In this document: positions 45,321 through 55,562 of the stretch, one piece after another
How positions within the stretch are numbered: position 1 is the first letter of the stretch
Layout: every line of letters starts with the position of its first letter
Assembly (NCBI GenBank): GCA_963736595.1
Contig: CAVTPG010000009.1
Span: 1-64,000, forward strand
Source of the DNA: Parapontixanthobacter sp963736595
GTDB taxonomy: Bacteria > Pseudomonadota > Alphaproteobacteria > Sphingomonadales > Sphingomonadaceae
Length of the DNA: 64,000 bases
Reading direction: 5' to 3'
Made by a program: the position numbers and the translations under genes
Notes under the pieces: generated by a model
Databases searched by the model: none
Seen by the model: the letters and a program-made list of their open reading frames with translations, nothing else
What the model was told of the DNA's origin: nothing

Positions 45321-47450
45321 GCGCGCCCGTCAGCACACCTGCAATCCAAACCTCCACAAGTGGAATGTCGCTTGGCGCGCTGGCTCTACCGGCGGGAATA
45401 CTGGCGCTCATTGTCCTGATGGTGTTGCCGATCCCGACTATGTTGCTCGATGTCTTTTTCGTCTTCAATATCGCCATGTCGGTCGCGATTTTAATGGCAG
45501 CGATGAACGCGGCGAAACCGCTCGATTTTTCATCGTTCCCCTCGGTGTTGCTGTTTGCCACGCTGTTACGATTGGCGCTGAATGTCGCCTCAACCCGCAT
45601 CGTTCTGGTCAACGGACACGAGGGCGATGCGGCGGCCGGACAAGTGATCGAAAGCTTCGGCGCGTTCCTTGTCGATGGTAATTTTGCGGTCGGGCTGTTC
45701 GTGTTCCTTATCCTGATCATCATCAACATGGTCGTGGTGACAAAGGGGGCAGGGCGCGTCTCGGAAGTGTCCGCACGCTTCACTCTGGACGCGCTTCCGG
45801 GCAAGCAGATGGCGATCGACGCCGATATTGCTGCCGGACTGATGACGGCGGAAGAGGCCAAAGCGCGCCGTGCCGAAGTTTCAACCGAAGCCGATTTTTA
45901 TGGCGCGATGGATGGTGCCAGCAAATTCGTGAAAGGCGACGCGATTGCAGCCTTGCTGATCCTGGGGGTCAATATACTTGCCGGATTCTGCCTTGGCATG
46001 ATCAGCCACGGGCTGTCGGCCTCGGAAGCGGCAGAGCGTTATATCACGCTGGCGGTCGGCGATGCATTGGTGGCGCAGGTTCCCGCGCTTCTGCTCTCGA
46101 TTGCGGCGGCGGTCATCGTCACGCGCGTTTCGGACAAAAACGATCTGGCGGGCCACATCGGCAGCCAGTTTGCCGATCCGCGCAGCTGGCTACCCGTGGC
46201 AGTGGTTATGGGCGCGATCGGCATGATCCCCGCCATGCCGCAAACGGTGTTTCTACCCGCAGCAGCGGTAGCATTTTACCTTTACAGCAAGCTGAAAACG
46301 AAAGCCGCACGGCCTGCTGCAATCGCCAACCCCGCGCCTGCACCCAATCCGGAAATGATCGTAATCGACGACGTCAATGATTACACGCTGGTCACGCTGG
46401 AGCTTGGCTATGGGCTGGTCCACCTGATCGACAAATCGAAGGATTCGCAGCTTGTCGCGCGGATAACCGGCGTGCGCAAACAGCTATCGCAAAGTTTCGG
46501 CTTCGTCGTTCCACGCTTTCGCGTGCGCGACAGTCTGGACCTGTCAGCCAGCGCATATCGGGTGATGATCGGCGGCGTAGCTGTGGGTGGCGGAGACGTG
46601 CGCGCCGACCGGCTGTTGGCGATCGACACTGGCGAAGCGTCGGCAAAACATATGCTGGACGGTATTGCAGGGTTCGATCCCAGTTTTGGCTGTCCAGCAT
46701 TGTGGATTCGACCTGCCGACCGGGAGAACGCGATTGCCGAGGGGTTTCTGGTGGTCGATCCCGGCACTGTCATTGCAACACATCTCGACAATATGCTGGC
46801 CAGTCGCGCCGCGTCCTTGCTTGGGCCGGAAGAAGTGCGCGCGATCATCGACGGGGTTAAAGAACACGCGCCCGGTTTGATTGAGGCGATTACGCCCGAC
46901 CCGCTTCCGCTGGCTGCCACTGACGCGCTTTTTGCGTGCGCTCGTGGCGGATGGCATCTCGCTGGCTCACCCGATGCCGATCCTGTCCAGCCTTGCGCTG
47001 GCATTGCAGGGGGAGAAGGACTTCGACAAGCTGGTTGATCACGTGCGCAGTGACATGGGGCCGTGGCTGGTCGGACAGGTTTGTGCGCCGGGTAAAAGCC
47101 TGTCCGTCATCACGCTGGATGCGTCGCTCGAAAGCGCGATTATCGGCGGGATGCGCGATCCGGCAAGCGGCGAATTGCTGATCGAGCCGGATTGCGCGCG
47201 AATGATCGGCGAGCAGATTGCCGAACTGATCAATTCGCAAGAGCAGCCCGCTGCCCTGATCGTTCAACCGCCAGCCCGCCGTGCTTTGTCGACGCTGTTG
47301 CGCACTCGCGCGCCCGATTGCCTCGTGTTGTCACTGGCGGAATTGCCAGCCGAACAACCGGTTGACGTTATCGCGGTCGTCGGCGCGCCCGCACAGGAAG
47401 AACCTTTGCAAGTCACATCGCAGGATAACAGAGAGGCGGTTGCCGCATGA
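45317..47450 (+). CDS. flhA: flagellar export gate protein FlhA, frameshifted
   Basis: FlhA is the large export gate protein. The N-terminal half has about eight transmembrane segments with the FHIPEP-type motif region (SSFPSVLLFATLLRLALNVA; KQMAIDADIAAGLMTAEEAK). The reading changes near 46929-46933: after AATDAL the frame becomes nonsense, while the next frame reads RALVADGISLAHPMPILSS, then ALALQGEKDFDKLVDHVRSD, and ends at 47450. One extra T in a run of five explains it, and removing it restores 710 residues. The start is a GTG overlapping the transglycosylase stop; the end overlaps fliA. Confidence 0.93.
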
Positions 47451-48169
47451 AACACGATCACGCCGCTTTTTCACTGGCGCAAGCCTACACCGATCCGGCT
47501 TTGGTCGAAGATCGCGTCCGCCGCTTCATGCCGCTGGTCAACAAAACCGCCTGGCACCTTCATGGCAGCGGTTGTCCGGGCCTCGATGTCGAGGATCTGG
47601 TGCAATGCGGATTTGTGGCGCTAACCGAATGCGCGCGTCGTCATGCAGGGCCGGGCGAGGATGGCTTTGCCGCTTATGCCAAGATCCGCGTGCGCGGGGC
47701 GATGTATGATTTACTGCGCCGCAGCTTGCCTGACAGCAGGGGCGCGACCGACCGCAGAAAGCGCCTCGATCGCGTAACCGCTACCTTGAGAACGCGGCTG
47801 GGCCGTGAACCATACCGACAGGAATTGGCTGCGGAGCTGGGGATCGCGCAAGCTGACCTCGCAAGCTATGAAGGCGTGCCCGTGCGCGTGGCCTCGCTTG
47901 ATGCGACTTACGACGAGACCGACAGTGCATTTGCGGACGACCGGCCCGACGCGTTCAGCATTCTGGCCGATTATCAGGACAATGAGGAATTGGCAGCGGC
48001 CATCGCCGACTTGCCCGAACGCGAGCAAATGGTGCTGCAGTTATATTTTGTCGAGGAGATGAACCTAACCGAGATTGCTGCCGTGCTGGATGTGAGCACG
48101 CCGCGTGTGCATCAGATCAAGGCCGCAGCACTTGCACGACTGAGAAAAACGCTTGTTTCCGATAAATAG
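47447..48169 (+). CDS. fliA: sigma factor FliA (sigma-28)
   Basis: A 240-residue sigma-70-type factor: region 2 (LVQCGFVALTECARRHAGPG then YAKIRVRGAMYDLLRRSLPD), region 3 and region 4 (LPEREQMVLQLYFVEEMNLT then VSTPRVHQIKAAALARLRKT). It directs flagellin and late motility genes and is held by FlgM. The ATG overlaps the flhA stop. It is the last gene of the flagellar region. Confidence 0.94.
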   Translation: MKHDHAAFSLAQAYTDPALVEDRVRRFMPLVNKTAWHLHGSGCPGLDVEDLVQCGFVALTECARRHAGPGEDGFAAYAKIRVRGAMYDLLRRSLPDSRGATDRRKRLDRVTATLRTRLGREPYRQELAAELGIAQADLASYEGVPVRVASLDATYDETDSAFADDRPDAFSILADYQDNEELAAAIADLPEREQMVLQLYFVEEMNLTEIAAVLDVSTPRVHQIKAAALARLRKTLVSDK

Positions 48170-48217
48170 TTTGCGGATGACGCCGCCGTCACCAAAAGTC
48201 GGCGCGGGACCTCAGCC

Positions 48218-49606
48218 CTATTTCGACGATAGCAATTTAAAGCCGTGAGCAGGAAGCGTTACGGGCTCATCTTCGCTAATAATTACCGGCGCATCGGATG
48301 CAAAATCGGCGTAAGTGCCAAGTGGCAATCCGTCCTGAAAATTTACGACCACGGGTTCAGCGGAAAAGTTGAACAGGCCCAGCACTTTGTTGCCCGGTTC
48401 CTGCCGCACCCATGCCAGAACCTGCTGCGGCTTGTCAGTCTCCACCTTCTGCATCCGCGCGCCCCACTGGCCGTTTTCCAGCGCGGGATTGGCTTTGCGA
48501 AAAGCGATCAGATCGGTGAGCAATTTTCCGTATGAGCACGCTGCCATATCACCGAGATTGCTCCAGTCGATGGCGTCTTTCTCGAAAAATTCCAGCCGCT
48601 TGTTATTGCACGTCTCCATCCCGTTATGGATCAGCGGAATACCTTCGCCGGTAAAAGCCAGCGCGGTTGCAGCATCCAGACCATCCGCATAATTTTCGCG
48701 CATTGTGCCTTCCCAGGCGTTGCTGTCGTGGTTCTCGATATAGGTCATGCGCATAGCTTCGCGCGGCCACAGGCTCTCATTCTCGGCGTAATAGCCGTAA
48801 AACGCCGTCGGATCGGATTTCCCGCGTGCCACGTCTTTTGATGTGTGATGCCAGTCCCATGCGTAAGTCGCATCGAATGAAGCGCGGTGGAATGCGGTTT
48901 CCTGCACTTCGCCCAGCATAAAGACGGGCCGAATGGCGTCCAGCCGTGTGCGCATCGTTTCCCAGAAATCGACCGGGACATATCCAGCGACATCGGCGCG
49001 ATAGCCATCAACATCGAACTCGCGCACCCAATATTCCATCGCTTCGCCGATGTGTTGCCGAACGCCGGTCTTGGTCCAGTCGAGATCGATGATGTCGGAC
49101 CAGTCCCACCAAGGCGTTGGCCGAAACTGGTTGTCCCACGTCTTTTCGTACCAGTCGGGGTGAGCCGCAGCGAATGGATGATCCCAAGCCGTATGATTGG
49201 CGACAAGATCAAGTATGACCTTAAAGCCCTGTGCATGGGCGGCATCGACGAACGCCTTGAATTCTTCCTTGGTCCCGAATTCCGGATTGACGCCGAAATA
49301 ATCCTTTACCGAATAGGGCGAACCCAGCGTGCCTTTGCGATTGACTTCACCGATGGGGTGGATCGGCATCAGCCAGAGGATATCGACACCGAGTTCTTTC
49401 AGCCTCGGAAGCTGGCGCTGTGCGGCTTTGAAAGTGCCTTCTTGTGTGAACTGGCGCGTGTTGATCTGGTAAATGACGGCATCGCGCGACCATTCGGGAT
49501 GCTCCAGCTCGACAAAGGGCTTGGGCTGCCAGGGGTCGGTGCTGGCTGCGGCAGAACTGCCAAGGCTGAGAGCTACAGCGGCGATTGTTGCGGTCAGGTA
49601 ATTCAT
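48218..49606 (-). CDS. GH13 alpha-amylase family protein
   Basis: A 462-residue GH13 enzyme with a signal peptide (TATIAAVALSLGSSAAA), so likely periplasmic. The TIM-barrel motifs are present: DLVANHTAWDHPF, DGYRADVAGYVP (nucleophile Asp), VFMLGEVQE (acid/base Glu) and YIENHDSNAWEG (third Asp). The C-terminal beta domain follows (NKVLGLFNFSAEPVVV). It overlaps the MFS gene by four bases and is co-transcribed with it. Likely substrates are maltodextrins or starch; exact specificity is unclear. Confidence 0.88.
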   Translation of the reverse strand: MNYLTATIAAVALSLGSSAAASTDPWQPKPFVELEHPEWSRDAVIYQINTRQFTQEGTFKAAQRQLPRLKELGVDILWLMPIHPIGEVNRKGTLGSPYSVKDYFGVNPEFGTKEEFKAFVDAAHAQGFKVILDLVANHTAWDHPFAAAHPDWYEKTWDNQFRPTPWWDWSDIIDLDWTKTGVRQHIGEAMEYWVREFDVDGYRADVAGYVPVDFWETMRTRLDAIRPVFMLGEVQETAFHRASFDATYAWDWHHTSKDVARGKSDPTAFYGYYAENESLWPREAMRMTYIENHDSNAWEGTMRENYADGLDAATALAFTGEGIPLIHNGMETCNNKRLEFFEKDAIDWSNLGDMAACSYGKLLTDLIAFRKANPALENGQWGARMQKVETDKPQQVLAWVRQEPGNKVLGLFNFSAEPVVVNFQDGLPLGTYADFASDAPVIISEDEPVTLPAHGFKLLSSK

Positions 49607-51123
49607 ATTGTTTCTCCCGGGACTTTGACCCGTGTCATCGCCAGCGCAGCCAGCACCAGCGTCCCTGCGGCAAACGCCATCGTCCAGATCGGCTCGTTCG
49701 GGAAAAAGGCTTTCATAATCGTGCCCATAACGGTCGCGACCAGCAATTGCGGCACGACGATAAAGACGTTGAACAGGCCCATAAAGATGCCGAGCTTGGC
49801 TTGAGGCAGGCTTGAGGCGAGGATCGCGTAAGGCATAGCCAGAATGGAAGCCCAGGCGATCCCGATGCCGATTTCAGAGAGCAGCAACAGCTCTGGATCG
49901 CGGATGAAGAAAAATCCGGCAAATCCCAATGCACCGCACAACAAGCCAAAAATGTGAGTCTTGGCTTTGCCGAACCGCTTGGCCAGCAGCGGCAGCAGAG
50001 TAAGGGCGGCAATGGCCGCGACGCCGTTATAGGTGGCGAACAGCCAGCCGACCCAGTTCGCGCCTTCATTGTAAGCGGCGCTGGCCGTATCGGTGCTGCC
50101 GAATACATATTGCGTGACCACCGGCGTGGTGTTGATCCACATGATGAATAATGCCGACCAACTGAAAAACTGCACCAATGCCAGTCGCTTCATAATGTCC
50201 GGCATTCCCGAAAAATCGCCGACGATCGAAGTGAGCATTCCCGAGGTGTTGCCTTGCTTGGCCATGGAAATCGCTATGGCGCTCAAAATGCCGTAAGCGA
50301 TCAGCAATCCGCCGAGCAGGAACATCTCCTTCTCCAGATCCATGCCCGCGACCAATGCGCAAATTCCCAAGCCTGCGACGATCCAGACACCGCAATTCAG
50401 GTAAGTCTTGGAGGCGAGCGCTCTCATCGTGCCATCGCCGCTATCAGCATCGGGATCAGCGAATTCTGCCATCTCTTCCGGGCTGTATTCCTGCGTCGTT
50501 AAAACCGTCCACAAAACGGCCAGAAACAGCGCCGCACCGCCTAGCCAAAAGCTGTACCGGACCGTGTCGGGAATGCCGCCATCCAGCGCGACATTGGCAA
50601 CGCCCAGCTCCGTCATCGCCCACGGAACGATCGAACCGACGACCGCCCCGGTTCCGATAAACGCAGTTTGCACGGCGTAGCCTGCGGTATGCTGGTCCTT
50701 GCGCAGCATATCCCCGACGAACGCGCGAAATGGCTCCATCGAGATATTCAGGCTGGCATCCAGCACCCACAACAGCACCGCTGCCATCAGCAGGACATTG
50801 GACAGGGGCATCATAAACAGCGACAGCGCGGCCAAGATCGCGCCTAACAGAAAATAGGGCCGCCTGCGTCCAAGTTTGCCGAGCCAGGTTTTGTCCGACA
50901 AATGCCCGATGATCGGCTGCACCAGCAATCCGGTCAAAGGCGCTGCTACCCACAGCGCTGGCAGATCATCGACAGCGCTGCCAAGCGACTGAAACACACG
51001 GCTCATATTTGCATTTTGCAATGCAAAGCCGATTTGAATACCGAAAAAGCCGAAGCTAATATTCCACAATCCGGCGGCACTCTGGCGCGGTTTCTCGCGT
51101 ATCGTCACGTCTGTCTCTCCCAT
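49603..51123 (-). CDS. MFS sugar transporter (maltose-type)
   Basis: A polytopic inner-membrane carrier of about 506 residues with 12 predicted helices. It resembles the GPH/SLC45-like maltose permeases of sphingomonads and Caulobacter: LWNISFGFFGIQIGFALQNA, ISMEPFRAFVGDMLRKDQHT, and LGIFMGLFNVFIVVPQLLVA near the end. The ATG at 51123 (GETDVTIREKPRQS follows) is preferred over an upstream ATG. It would import maltose or maltodextrins from the periplasm. A candidate LacI operator lies upstream. Confidence 0.82.
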   Translation of the reverse strand: MGETDVTIREKPRQSAAGLWNISFGFFGIQIGFALQNANMSRVFQSLGSAVDDLPALWVAAPLTGLLVQPIIGHLSDKTWLGKLGRRRPYFLLGAILAALSLFMMPLSNVLLMAAVLLWVLDASLNISMEPFRAFVGDMLRKDQHTAGYAVQTAFIGTGAVVGSIVPWAMTELGVANVALDGGIPDTVRYSFWLGGAALFLAVLWTVLTTQEYSPEEMAEFADPDADSGDGTMRALASKTYLNCGVWIVAGLGICALVAGMDLEKEMFLLGGLLIAYGILSAIAISMAKQGNTSGMLTSIVGDFSGMPDIMKRLALVQFFSWSALFIMWINTTPVVTQYVFGSTDTASAAYNEGANWVGWLFATYNGVAAIAALTLLPLLAKRFGKAKTHIFGLLCGALGFAGFFFIRDPELLLLSEIGIGIAWASILAMPYAILASSLPQAKLGIFMGLFNVFIVVPQLLVATVMGTIMKAFFPNEPIWTMAFAAGTLVLAALAMTRVKVPGETI

Positions 51124-51197
51124 GCCGCGAACCGGTCTTTCGCCGTTTACGCGCAACTTAAGCAAAGGCTGGCACCGATTACCGCCAACGACAACCG

Positions 51198-51211
51198 CGC
51201 ATACGAATGCG
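51198..51211. promoter_or_regulatory. candidate LacI-family operator before MFS/amylase operon
   Basis: CGCATACGAATGCG is a near-perfect 14-base palindrome between the regulator gene and the MFS gene. Its core closely resembles the CATACGTATG palindrome upstream of the TonB receptor. Operator function is inferred. Confidence 0.45.
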
Positions 51212-51219
51212 GTTACGCG

Positions 51220-52314
51220 CTAGCGCGGTGTTGCGGGAACGGGCGGGGTTTGCGGGACGGCTGGCTGGGGTGACGCGGCGGAGCCGATGGTGCTTTCGCG
51301 CGCGACCAGCTTGGCGGTCACTTGCTTGCCGCCGGTATCGTCGCCTTCGATGGCTTGCATTAGGACATCCAAGAGCAGATCGCCCGCTTGCCGAATGTCC
51401 TGCATCATGGTGGTCAAAGGCGGGCTGGACTGCGCAGCGGCGGGAATGTCGTCGAAGCCGATCAAAGCGACATCTTCCGGCACCCTCTTGCCGGCTTCGA
51501 CCAGCGCGTGTTTTGCACCGATCGCAATTAAGTCACTGGCGGCAAAAATGGCATCGAACGTCTTGCCGCTATCCAGCAGCGCCTTTGCCGCGGCGTAACC
51601 ATCCGCCTCGTTTGTCAAAGCATCGCGCTGCAAGTCTGTATCGACGTGCAGACCTGCATCATCCATCGCTTTGGACAGCCCATGATAGCGGTCGGCAAAT
51701 TCAGGGTAGGAATCATCGGCGCGACCGATAAATGCAATAGCCTTGCGACCTAGCTCGACAAGGTGCCTGCCTGCCTGATAGCCAGCGCCGAAATTGTCCG
51801 ACCCGACCGTCGGCCCGATATTGTCACTGCGCACCGAACCCCAACGCACGAAATGCGTGCCTTGCGCGACCAGTTGCGTCAGCCGATCCTTGTAAACCGT
51901 GTAATCACCATATCCCAGCAGGATCAGACCGTCGGCCCGGTGGGAATCCTGATATTGCATATGCCAATTATCTTCCATCCGCTGGAACGAGATTAGCAAG
52001 TCGAGCCCGCGATTGGCGCAGGCGCGCGTGATCGATCCCAGCATGGACAAAAAGAACGGATTGATCATTCCTTCATCCGATGTCGGATCTTCAAAGAACA
52101 GCAGCGCGATGGTGTTCGACCGTTGCGAGCGCAGTGACGAGGCGTTCTTATCGACCGTGTAATTCAGCTCGCGCGCAATGATCTCGATCCGCTCGCGCGT
52201 CGCCTGACTGACCGATTTGTCACCGCGCAAGGCACGGCTGACGGTGGGCTGAGACACCCCGGCCTTATAGGCTATGTCGAAAGATGTCGGTCGATCGGAT
52301 GCCTTGCGGCCCAT
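51220..52314 (-). CDS. LacI-family transcriptional regulator (maltose-type)
   Basis: The 364-residue protein starts at the ATG at 52314 and opens with the LacI helix-turn-helix (FDIAYKAGVSQPTVSRALRG) and hinge (KNASSLRSQRSNTIALLF). A periplasmic-binding-like ligand domain follows (DGLILLGYGDYTVYKDRLTQ, DAIFAASDLIAIGAKHALVE, VPEDVALIGFDDIPAA). The C-terminus has a Pro-rich tail. It sits between the two starch units, and both carry candidate operators, so it probably controls them in response to a maltodextrin. Confidence 0.88.
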   Translation of the reverse strand: MGRKASDRPTSFDIAYKAGVSQPTVSRALRGDKSVSQATRERIEIIARELNYTVDKNASSLRSQRSNTIALLFFEDPTSDEGMINPFFLSMLGSITRACANRGLDLLISFQRMEDNWHMQYQDSHRADGLILLGYGDYTVYKDRLTQLVAQGTHFVRWGSVRSDNIGPTVGSDNFGAGYQAGRHLVELGRKAIAFIGRADDSYPEFADRYHGLSKAMDDAGLHVDTDLQRDALTNEADGYAAAKALLDSGKTFDAIFAASDLIAIGAKHALVEAGKRVPEDVALIGFDDIPAAAQSSPPLTTMMQDIRQAGDLLLDVLMQAIEGDDTGGKQVTAKLVARESTIGSAASPQPAVPQTPPVPATPR

Positions 52315-52472
52315 GTTATAATTCTTCTGCTGCGGCGAGCGACTACTCGACAGGTTGATAGTGCCGCATATCGGACGGAATCGCAAACCTTGCCGAGGCG
52401 GATTGCTCTCGAGCGCCTCTCCAGACCAGTCGGTGCAAAAGTGTCACAACCCGATCTGCTGCACTGCACAAA

Positions 52473-52482
52473 CATACGTATG
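52473..52482. promoter_or_regulatory. candidate LacI-family operator upstream of TonB receptor
   Basis: CATACGTATG is an exact 10-base palindrome in the 294-base gap between lacI and the TonB receptor. It matches the core of the site upstream of the MFS gene. LacI-type sites are typically short palindromes with a central CG, as here. Function is inferred. Confidence 0.5.
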
Positions 52483-52608
52483 CCCCCTTTCGCGAGGGTC
52501 AAATCCAGTCGAGAAACGAAACTGTAACACAAAGGCTCAGCGTATCTGTGCCGGAAACGTGCGAAATTTTTGACTGTAGAAATGCAGCGGCTTGGGAGAG
52601 TAGAAATC

Positions 52609-55412
52609 GTGGTAAATCGTAATTTTTTGAGCGGTGGCATCAGCAGTTCCGCCTTGGCTTTGGCGCTGGTAGCAGGGCTCGCCCCGCAAGCGGTTTTGGC
52701 GCAGGATGCCAATCCCACCGAAGACGCGAACGAAGTCGATGACGTCGATCCTGACAATGTGATTATCGTCAGCGGCTTTCGCGCCTCGCTGGAAACCGCC
52801 GTTGCCGAAAAGCGCAATTCCGACCTCATTCTTGAATCGGTCACTGCCGAAGACATTGGTAAATTGCCTGACGATTCGATCGGCGAATCGATCGCGCGTT
52901 TGCCCGGTGTGACCTCGCAGCGCCTTAACGGCCGCGCCAACGTCATTGCCATTCGCGGTCTCGGCCCAGACTTTTCGCAAACATTGCTGAATGGCCGCGA
53001 GCAAACCTCTACCGGTGACAACCGTGCAATCGAATTCGACCAATATCCATCCGAAGTCGTCAATCAGGTAGTGGTTTACAAAACGCCCTCAGCCAGTCTT
53101 GTGGGACAAGGCCTGATCGGGACAATCGACGTGCGCACGATCCGTCCACTTGAAGCGAAAGAGTCGATTTTCGCTATTGGCGCGAAGGGGTCATATGCCG
53201 ATCTGGGTAAGCTGAATGCGGGCTCGGAAGAATTTGGTTACCGTGTTAATGCGACCTTCGTCGATCAGTTCGCCGACGATACGATGGGCATCGCACTGTC
53301 CGCTGCTTATACGGACGAGCCTTACCAATTACAGGAATTTAACGCTTGGGGCTACGGCGGCAACGGCGAAGCAGGAAATCCTTTCGTTATTGGTGGCTCC
53401 AAAAGTTTCGTTACATCCACGCAGCTGAAGCGGTTCGGCGTGAATGGCACATTTCAGGCCGAATTAAGTGAAAATCTGATCGCTACGTCGACGGGTTTTA
53501 TTCGAACTTTAATGATGACCAATCTAAACGCGGCATCGAATTACCACTCGGTTTCAGGCATTTGGAACGACTTTCGATGCATCGACCGCCTCGACAACAC
53601 CGACCGAATTTGGTGAATTTGCCACATCGGGAACGTTTGAAAATGTTCAGGGCGTCGTTCGCAATGACATTTTTCAACGCAAAGCCGATCTTTATTCCGG
53701 TGGTCTGAATCTTGAATATGAAGGAGATGACGGCTGGAGCGCGTTTTTTGATTTCGGTTATTCGCGCACGGACCGTAACGAGCTCAGCATCGAGAGCTAT
53801 GCCGGTACTGGCTTTAACTGGGACGACCCCAATCGCGTAGGCGACGAATTTGCAGCAAATGATGCAACCGATACTATTGGATTTAATTCCGAAACAAGCG
53901 GAACAGTCTTCACTCCCAGCCTGGATTATAGCGATCCTAATCAGATCGTCTTGACCGATCCGTTGGGCTGGGGCGGTAGCCGTCGGTTCCGCAAGCCGGC
54001 TATTATAACAACCGCATCCTTGAAGATGAATTGAAGCAGTACCACATCGGGGTCGCGAAGGAAATTGACAGCTTCTTCTCTGCCGTGCGGTTTGGTCTGG
54101 CTTATACAGATCGTTCCAAAAGCCTGACACCGGATGAGTTGCTTGTGCGCCTTGCCGGCGGTGCCACGGAATCGTCCATTCCAGCCGATTGCACTGCTTC
54201 GTTCGACCAATTTGGATTATCTGGGTCTTGGGCCAATCGTAAGCTATGACGCGCGCGACCTGATCGCCGCCGGTACGCTGGTTCTGGAGGCGAATACCTC
54301 GAACGACATTCCTCGGAAAGCTTATTTTGTTACAGAGGATCTGATGACGGCTTATCTGCAATTCGATATTGAGCGGGAACTAGGCGCTGGCAGCTTGACT
54401 GGTAATGTCGGCGTACAGGCCGTTCACACGAACCAGAAATCAACTGGTGTTGCGTTTGCGAATATCGATGGGATTGATGGCGACGAACGGATCCCAATTT
54501 CCCTTGGTGCCGATTTTTGGGACGTTTTGCCCAGTCTAAATCTGTCATTGCGATTGGATAGTGATTGGATCTTCCGTCTCGCTGCCAGCCGCCAGATTCA
54601 GCGGCCGCAACTGGATGACCTCCGCATAGCTATTGGATATGGAATCAATATTAATGAAGCGGAAAGCCCGACTGGTCTGGCACCGTTTATCAGTGGCGGT
54701 GGCGGCAACCCGCTGCTGCGACCTTATCGGGCAAATGCGGTCGACTTCAACGTCGAGAAGTACTTTGCCAACGGCTCTGGCGTGATTGCTGTGCAGTTGT
54801 TTTATAAGAATATTGTCAGCTACATTGATGGCTCACGGACCGTGTTTGATTATACGGCTTTTCCCGATCCGGCAGGTGCCACACCTGTTACGCAAATTGG
54901 TTTTCTCGATTCGCGGTTAACACTGGCGGCGGTGATTTCTATGGGGTCGAATTATCGACCACGATTCCATTCGAGATATTTACTGAAGCACTCGATGGAT
55001 TTGGTGTGACTGGTGGCCTTGGCTGGACCAAGTCGAAAATCGAGGATGCCAACGGCAACGAGGACTGTAATTCCTGGCTATTCGGAATGGGTGGCGAACG
55101 GTACGCTCTATTTCGAAAAGAACGGGTTTAATGCACGCGGCAGTGTGCGTTATCGTTCCGAATTTCTCGCTGATTTCACTGGCTTCGGCGGTTCTCCTAC
55201 CCGACGCCTTGCTCGTGCGGAAACGATTGTCGATGCACAGATCGGTTATGATTTTCCGAACGGCAGCGCGCTCGACGGGCTCTCATGTCTATCTGCAAGG
55301 TCAAAACCTCACCAATCAGCCATTTGTTTCTCAATTCGATGTGCCGGTGCCGGAAGCTGTGATCGACCGGCAGGAATATGGACGCCGGTTTCTGGCCAGG
55401 ATTTACTTATAA
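52609..55412 (+). pseudogene. TonB-dependent receptor for maltodextrins, seven frameshifts
   Basis: The first part is a clear receptor: signal peptide (LALALVAGLAPQAVLAQ), TonB-box-like segment (VIIVSGFRASLE), plug (IAIRGLGPDFSQTLLNGREQ, DQYPSEVVNQVVVYKTPSAS) and beta-barrel. The end is also clear: HVYLQGQNLTNQPFVSQFD, then RQEYGRRFLARIYL with its stop at 55412. Between them the frame breaks seven times, near 53497, 53557, 53991, 54207, 54915, 55062 and 55277, four missing and three extra bases, mostly in short runs. Repairing them gives exactly 935 codons. I see no in-frame stops or other lesions, so error is likely. The start may be the GTG at 52609 (GGGAGAG upstream) or an earlier TTG/ATG. 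Confidence 0.85.
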
Positions 55413-55562
55413 ATTCTGATGGGTCGCAGGAGAGGGCGGTAGTCTTATCGGCTGTATAATGCAGTCGACGATTATCGCCCCTCTTGGCATACACCTGCTA
55501 ATGTCCGGCCAGGCTAACGGCTCAGTCTGTACCGATTGACCGGAGCAGGGCGGGAAGGACAT

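Noticed and set aside
55420..55500. Inverted GAGGGCGGTA / TATCGCCCCTC pair after the TonB receptor
   Set aside because: The loop is about 30 bases and no T run follows, so it is not a convincing terminator or attenuator.
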